Translations under genes and position numbers: made by a program
Notes under the pieces: model-generated
The model's input: the letters and a program-made list of their open reading frames with translations, nothing else
Told to the model about the DNA's origin: nothing
Databases searched by the model: none
NCBI GenBank assembly: GCA_950295325.1
Contig: OX485805.1
Location: forward strand, 35,823,501-35,887,500
Source: Polytrichum commune
Taxonomy: Eukaryota > Streptophyta > Polytrichopsida > Polytrichales > Polytrichaceae
Direction of reading: 5' to 3'
DNA: 64,000 nucleotides
Shown: positions 57,528-64,000 of the stretch, one piece after another
Position numbering within the stretch: position 1 is the stretch's first letter
Layout of the letters: the number at the start of each line of letters is the position of its first letter

Positions 57528-59958
57528 CTTGTCTTCCAATATGGTTTTGATCAGCAAATGCGAATGCAATATGGCTCTGCACTGCAATACCAGACTCTGC
57601 AATCAAAAGTGCCAAAGGAATTAAGAAAGTATTGAAATTGGAATCTCACTTGCTCTCAGTGTTGTTGTAGCTCATATGTTTTCAAGCAAACCTTAAGCCC
57701 TAAACCACAACAACGCAATCATACAAAATGCAATTGCAATGTTATAGAAATTCTTACCTTTGTAGAATGTTTGCTCCTAAACCACACCTCTTCCTCGTGC
57801 TGCAGGTAGGACCAACTGCAAATTTACAATATAATTCAGGTTACAAACCTCTAGTAATTCAATGTACACATGCATGATTCAATGAAACTGTTGTTGCATA
57901 CTCTTTCAATGCTCTCTAAGGAAATCATCTATGGAAGAACAACATTTAGAAGTACTCCAATACAGTCTACAACAAGTTGCTCATAAATCAGATTGAAACA
58001 TTTTGATATGTATGCAAAAAAAACAATGAACTACAAATTGAAGCTACTCATTTTGAATTGTCAAAAACACATGCTTCAAGATGAAAGGGGGGGAAAACTA
58101 CTCCAACCCTAAAACCTTGCAACAACTGAAAGTACTCCTAGAGCATCCTAATGGGCAGCAGCATGCAAGAAACTTACTCACGCTCTGAGGCGCCTCCGCA
58201 ATTGACCAGCAAGAATGGGTTTTGCAACAAGAATGAGAAGAGCAGCAAGAATGGGAGGAGCAATAATGGGAAGGAAGAGCATCAAGAGAAGGAAGAGAAG
58301 GAAGAGAAGAGCAGCAAGAGCATGAAGAGCAGTAAGAGAAGTAGGAGGTAAGAGAACTAAGTCTGTGAGGTAAGAGAACTAATAGAACTAAGTGTGTGAG
58401 GCAAGAGAACTAAGAGAACTAAGTGTGTGAGGTAAGAGAACTAAGAGAAGAGCAGCAAGAGCACGAAGAGCAATGTGTGGAAGAGAAGCAAGATAGTAGC
58501 AATGTGTGGAAGAGAAGCAAGATAGTAGCAATGTGTGAAGAGAAGCAAGATAGTAGCAAGAGAAGAGCAACAAGAGCACGAAGAGCAACAAGAGCACGAA
58601 ACAAAAACACGAAGAGGAGGGCGAAGAGGAGCTGGCTAGTATGAAACCCTAAAACAAAAGAGGGCCTCCAGGTGTCCTGACCCCAAACGTCACATCAACC
58701 CCGCGCCCAAACGCCACCTTAAATCCTTACGTGGCATAACCCTACTGGTACAACAAGTGGTATAGACTCTCATCTTTCTCAATAAACTAGTCTATTTGTG
58801 TGATTTATACTTAGTTCGTTGATGTTATTATCATATGTCATAATAACATCTTATGTTTATGCTAAGGCAAGTTAAAAGTCACACTAAATCCATCTCTAAA
58901 TGGGTGCAATCACGGTAAAGTGGACAACTCCTGATCCATGCCTAGTGTTAAGTGAAAGTGATTCAATTTTATGTACTAACTTTGAATTTTGTGAAGAAAT
59001 AAACCATAGACATTTTTAAAACATCTTGATCTACAAAGCCAAGCAATTTATGATGACAAAAAGAATTCCAAGAAAAGTCTACCTATTTTAGAAGACAGTG
59101 CAAGTGGCGTGCAAGTAGGTGATATTGAATAAGTGACTGTCTAAAATTTGTTTAAAATATGATAAAATTACATTAAATTGATGGTTTTTTACAAAGTTTT
59201 GTGGTGATGCCCTCAAGTAGATAATGATTTCAAGGAATATAAAAAAAATTCTAACTCCAAATTGGTTAAGGTCATGAAATCTACATCCAAAACCAGACTC
59301 AACCATTTGTTTTTGAGCATCACTTTTGATGCTAAGTATTGAAGATCTCAACTTGATATTCTACATTTGTGTATTTAACACAACAATAGAGGTCATCATA
59401 AAAAAAGTCCAATTTAAATAACTCTTTGCTACTACTTTTAGGCCTTTGACCAAAAAAATTATGGTTTTAGTATAGCAAAGCACTATTTTGGTCCACTTTA
59501 CCATGCTTGCACCCAAATATAAAAAGAGACATCTCATTTGTAGCTTTGGCAAATAGGACCAACATTATTCGTTTGAGTGGTATGTGGTTTGACTCCAAGA
59601 ACGGATACCAAAAACACTTGCAAACCAAAAAATATTGAATTTCAATGCTCAAAGTATGATAACCATGTAGGTTCAATAGTCAACATAATTGCAGGGACCT
59701 ATATGACCATAAGCGTAAGCGGGCTTTAAATTACTAGTACACTAAATATTGTAAGTAGTATCGCTTAATATTTAGTTGTTTGGAATGCTATAACTATTCA
59801 TTGTATATTATGTCATTGTCAACAATTAAAACCCTTCAATAATAATAAAAAGAAAGCATTTTGTAACTCCAAACAATGAGAGAAACTAAATACCATTTGT
59901 ACTGTAGCATGTATGGAGGGGACTATATATTTCTTGTTGATTAACTTCTGTATAAGAT

Positions 59959-60204
59959 TTGTTTCTTCTCAAAGGTGGGATTCAAATGCAATTGGGACAA
60001 TATACCAATTGGCCACAAATTCTCATGAAACTTTGCCATGTCATACTTGTGACTCCCTCAATTATCGCAATAAGTTGTGAAAGGGGATTTTCAAACCTAA
60101 ATTATGCTATCAAGAGCCACTTGCAAACTTCATTGAAGTTGGACACTTTGGATGCTTTGATGCGAGTATCATTATCCATGATATTTAAATTTAAGCATAG
60201 TTGA
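59959..60204 (+). pseudogene. hAT transposase C-terminal remnant, copy 2
   Basis: Identical to 13267-13512; contains SCERGFSNLNYAIKSHLQ. Confidence 0.75.
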
Positions 60205-60674
60205 AACGCAATTAACAAAACCGAAACATCGAGATATGGGTTGAATTCATATGTTTATAATATCTTAAACAACATTACGGATTAATTCTGTATCTCCACA
60301 CATACTAGGTGCTTGTTTTAAAACAAAACGAATGGGTATGTGTTGAATTTGCATCCCTCTTGCACATTACACAACCTTCGGGATTCATCCAATCTTTCCA
60401 CACCGAGGCCTGAGCTTGTATTATCGCTTATAAGTAGTAGCAAACTTGTTTATACTGGAGTTTTTGTTTCAGTGGTAAGTTGTGTTAAGTACTCAATTAT
60501 AGAATACCAATATATGATCTTAAAAACCTTTAATCAAAAGTAAAGGTTTAAAGCAAATGGTAAAATATGGCTTACAACATAAATCCATCTATGTGATGTA
60601 ATGTTTGGACAATTTAACAACGACATCATATTAATAATGTAGGTGGATTTTTCCATTCATAACATTATTGAAGT

Positions 60675-60808
60675 CCATAACATGATTGTTTTGTGGGATT
60701 GATAGTATTTTATAAAATATTCCTTCATATTCCCACATTCACTCTTAATATGGGAATATAAAGGAATATTTTATAAAATACTATCAATCCCACAAAACAT
60801 TGTTATGG
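60675..60808. repeat. Long hairpin, copy 2
   Basis: Identical to 13983-14116. Confidence 0.75.
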
Positions 60809-61105
60809 ATTTGAATAATGCTATCTTAAGCTCACATCAAAGGATAACAAGTATCAGCCAAATCTTGTACTTGCCTCTAAGGGGTAGATTTTACCCAGCC
60901 AAAGAAAGATTTTAAAAAATGAAAGGTAAGGTTACCCATAAATTTGCTTCACTTTTGAAATGTTTATGATTTTATTTTACAAAATTTAAAGGTAGTCATA
61001 TATTAGTTTTGAATTACTTCCACTTAAGCCTTGACATGTATTGGGAGTTATTCAGTTAACCATGCTTGCACTATGTCCTCGTGTTTGTTTAGGGTTGGGC
61101 GATTA

Positions 61106-61131
61106 TAGGGTTTAGGGTTTAGGGTTTAGGG
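61106..61131 (+). repeat. Interstitial telomere-type repeat, copy 2
   Basis: TAGGG plus three TTTAGGG units. Confidence 0.8.
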
Positions 61132-62337
61132 TACCACGTATGAACTACTGAGAGTATCCCCCTTCTGTCACCTACTTAATATTGCTTGCCTTAATAATAT
61201 TTGGATACCCCACCCTCCGCTTCTTTCCATTATGCTTTGTTGGGCTCATAATGGTACTTGGAACAACAATTGCTATTGTTTGAGTCATTATTGTAGATAA
61301 TGTACATGGGGTACGAAAATTGGTTTTTTTCTCACGTATAGTACATGAAGAAGGCTAGTATTAGTTTTTTTGAAATAAATGTTGATGTACTGAAGGGGGC
61401 CCTAAGGTTAAGAGAGGTAATTGACAATATTGATTTTAATGCAACCCATAGTATCTATGACAATAGATGTGCTACTTTCATGGCCTCTAGGCGCTCAAAA
61501 TTTGTGTACGTATTAATACAATAATATATAGGTGTGTAAAGGTGGGTAAATTAAACGGGTTGGATGGTAGGGTGGTGGCCAATGTAATTACGATATTAAA
61601 TGCAAGATGAGAGGAGATAACATGATATTGGAGTGAATATCATTACATCGTATGCAAAACAATAAAATAGAGGCTAGTTTAATTTTGAATGACATGTATT
61701 TTTATTCTCCATGTACTATTGTTGTTGTGTGGTTAATGTTTTACACGATACTATAATTTTTTGTCTACTAATTCTACAATGAACTTTCAATATTAGGTAC
61801 TTCAATATTAAAACCCCCCCTCAACAATGTTCAATGTTCATATCTTATTAGCCAATTTTCTTTGTTGTCCACCATAAATATGTAGATGCCTTTTGCTTTG
61901 TCATTATGTGGACTCATGGTCTATGGATGTTGTCTACTATGAATACACATTCCATTGTAAGGCTGGCACACGGAATGTAGTAATGTTAGGTTTTTATTTA
62001 TAGGACGTAGTTGGTGGCTAGTATCCTATGTTGGAAAACGGATCCAAGGGAAAACGATGAGTACTTAAGGGGGCATTCCCCCCACCAAGGGACTCTTTTT
62101 GCATCTCAGATGTGGGTTGCGCTGCTTGGACCCTTGTAGCGTGCTGGATGTTTATTTTGTGCAGGTACAGATCCTATTGCAATGGACCTTTTATACCCCA
62201 AATACTAAATTCCAAGCTCTAAACCCATTAGTGGAGCCAATTTTTATGTGGATTGCACTTAGTATGATTGATTTTTTTGTTTATGGCAGGTATCGTTCCT
62301 GGTGCAAGGTTCCTATTATGGCGCCGCAAATCGCGGA

Positions 62338-62653
62338 GGTTTACGGACGCGCGTCCGTAAACCTTAAACATGTTGGTTAATTGGATATCTATTGCTTTGA
62401 GAATTGTACTTGAGGTATTACTCATGTACACTGAGGTTTACGGACGCACGTCCGTAAACCTTAAACCTGTTGGTTAATTGGATATCTATTGCTTTGAGAA
62501 TTGTACTTGAGGTATTACTCATGTACACTGAGGTTTACGGCGCGCATCCGTAAACCTTAAACCTGTTGGTTAATTGGATATCTATTGCTTCGAGAATTGT
62601 ACTTTAGGTATTACTCATGTACAATGAGGTTTACGGACGCGCGTCCGTAAGCC
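62338..62653 (+). repeat. 97-bp tandem units with palindromes, copy 2
   Basis: Palindromes at 62338, 62435, 62532 and 62628, as in copy 1. Confidence 0.9.
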
Positions 62654-62750
62654 TACGTACCTTATGGAACCATAGTTCGGCATTGCACCTGAACTGACAT
62701 CATGACCACTTGCTATGTGAGTCTGCCAACGAGACTGTATTGTCCTGAAA

Positions 62751-63390
62751 ATTTACGGACGCGCGTCCATAAACCTTAAACCTCCGGGCGCATTAATCCT
62801 TTATTGCCTTGATCGTTTACGGGTTTAGTGGTAATAATGACGTCCAGAGAGATTTACGGACGCGCGTCCGTAAACCTGCAAACCTTTTGTGCCATAATTT
62901 CGACCATGTGCCATGTAGAATATTACATTGAGACTGTACGGTCAATGGAGGTATAAGATCCTTAAATCCTAAACTTACATCACCCTATGTGTCATAGTAT
63001 AATATTTTGACATTGATAAAACACAGTAGGAAGCGCGTATGTTAACCTCTTCAAATGCATAGTCGTCAGGCCTGGGTATACGTGTCCGTGGCACATGGAC
63101 ATCTTAGTTCCCTAAACCTCTGTGTGTCTTGGACACCACTGACTTTTGACATTGGGATGTTTGCGGACGCGCGTCCGTATACCTATTTTGTATAGTTTGC
63201 GAAACCATTTGCGCATGTTACTGACCTCTTTGAGCACGAAGAGTTTTACGGGTGCGCGTCCATAAACATGTCATATTTTTGTTGTCTGGACCTGTCCGCC
63301 GACTATGAACAAATAAAGGAATTTGTATACGCGTGTGCTTGCACTAATAATGTTGTTACATGGAGGTATACGAACGCGCGTTCGTATACC
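62751..63390. repeat. Scattered X palindromes, copy 2
   Basis: Same five copies as 16059-16698, including the fully compensated GGTATACGAACGC palindrome at 63365-63390. Confidence 0.9.
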
Positions 63391-63529
63391 AATGTGTCTT
63401 TGTTTCCAGGCCATGAAATCCACTATTGTTCACATTGTGTTTCATTGACAATAAGCATTATGACTATCCATGACATTTATTGAATGGGATATTTTGACAT
63501 ACTCTTCATTTGGATCACTTGTAGTGGCC

Positions 63530-64000
63530 ATGGATTCCAACGTCGGTGATAGTGCATTTGAGTTCTCTTCGGAATCGTCAAGCTATGGTAGCGAATTTGA
63601 AGGTGTCATGGAACGGGAAACTACAATTGATGTCGCAAATGCAGAGGATGATTTCATACCACCATGTAAGGGTTATTCGCGGGAACAGTGGATTGATCTT
63701 GATGTTGTCCTAGTCAATGGATGTGGCGTCCCCGTGGCCGATGGTGTTTGTCGGAACTCGAATCCTACGGATTGTATTGATGCAAATCCCCTTGGGGAGG
63801 AAGATGTTGGGGTGTGCATTTTGAACTCCTTGAATCCTTTGGAAGTACCTCCTGGTTGGAGATTCTCTCTTCGTCGATGGCCGTTGCGAAGTGTTCTTCA
63901 CGATGGTGTCAACTTGTGGAATCATGCCCGTCGTTTTGAGGAAATACAAAAGGATTTGTTCGCCACAATGCGTCCTAGACAAGGTCGGCGTAAATATGAT
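63530..64000 (+). CDS. DUF7869-like X gene, right copy (runs off window)
   Basis: N-terminal 157 codons of the gene described at 16838 and 23864, starting at ATG 63530 after acceptor CTTGTAG. The frame is open to the window edge. It points outward, away from the phosphatase and ParB/DGQH-motif genes. Whether this copy is intact cannot be told here. Confidence 0.68.
   Translation, partial: MDSNVGDSAFEFSSESSSYGSEFEGVMERETTIDVANAEDDFIPPCKGYSREQWIDLDVVLVNGCGVPVADGVCRNSNPTDCIDANPLGEEDVGVCILNSLNPLEVPPGWRFSLRRWPLRSVLHDGVNLWNHARRFEEIQKDLFATMRPRQGRRKYD

Larger units (their letters stand above)
57528..62332. other. X spacer, copy 2
   Basis: Same content as 10836-15640. A purine-rich block occupies about 58192-58637. 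No intact gene is supported. Confidence 0.7.
54074..64000. repeat. Segmental duplicate of 7382-17308 (native copy)
   Basis: Same sequence as 7382-17308 shifted by 46,692 bp, with no difference noticed. The left end lies within an intact exon. The right end is outside the window. Confidence 0.9.

Noticed and set aside
8680-63390. Recurring peptide motifs YGRASVN, RTRVRK and FTDARP in many small frames
   Set aside because: They are the palindrome translated in different frames, not a conserved peptide.

Overview
This window looks like nuclear DNA from a land plant with a large, transposon-rich genome. The evidence is full-length plant-type Ty3/gypsy retrotransposons, a short TTTAGGG (Arabidopsis-type) interstitial telomere run, and spliced genes with short GT-AG introns. 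I cannot name the species; a seed-free plant or gymnosperm is my guess. I see no ordinary single-copy host gene. The window is a set of nested mobile elements built on one unusual repetitive multigene locus, here called X.

Layout. (1) 1-7382, minus strand: most of retrotransposon A, with one uninterrupted gag-pol frame of at least 2079 codons, a leader, a primer-binding-site candidate and the first 233 bp of an LTR (as read on the plus strand). (2) 7382-18179: X copy 1, cut on both sides by LTR-A sequence. (3) 18180-20327: a complete 2.15-kb LTR-A. (4) 20328-23227: a truncated LTR-B, a HAD-phosphatase gene fragment, a G-rich minisatellite, a divergent LTR and a 50-bp tandem array. (5) 23228-64000: one continuous X locus. 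It becomes visible after removing three chromovirus-like elements of family B: B1 27771-34830 (target duplication TAATA), B2 36903-43954 (TGTGG) and B3 44077-51164 (CGGAG). B1 and B2 are on the minus strand and B3 on the plus strand.

X locus. Once the B elements are removed, X reads from left to right as follows: a DUF7869-like transposase-fold gene (minus, frameshifted); a spacer; a two-exon gene of unknown function (minus, split by B2); an FCP1-like HAD phosphatase gene (minus); a three-exon gene of about 1,345 codons with a ParB/DGQH-type motif (minus, one in-frame TGA); a long spacer with a hAT remnant; and a second DUF7869-like gene (plus, runs off the window). The two DUF7869-like genes face outward and lie in diverged inverted arms.

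The most unusual signal is a perfect 22-26 bp palindrome. Its half-site is TTTACGGACGC, followed directly by the reverse complement. About 50 copies occur, all in X and none seen in the retrotransposons. They lie in X introns, in the leader regions upstream of X genes, and in tandem units that each carry one palindrome. Several variants changed both arms together, so the symmetry itself appears to be maintained.

The segment 7382-17308 recurs at 54074-64000 with no length difference and no mismatch that I noticed. This is either a very recent duplication or an assembly join; the left junction sits on a 5-bp microhomology (CGGGT).
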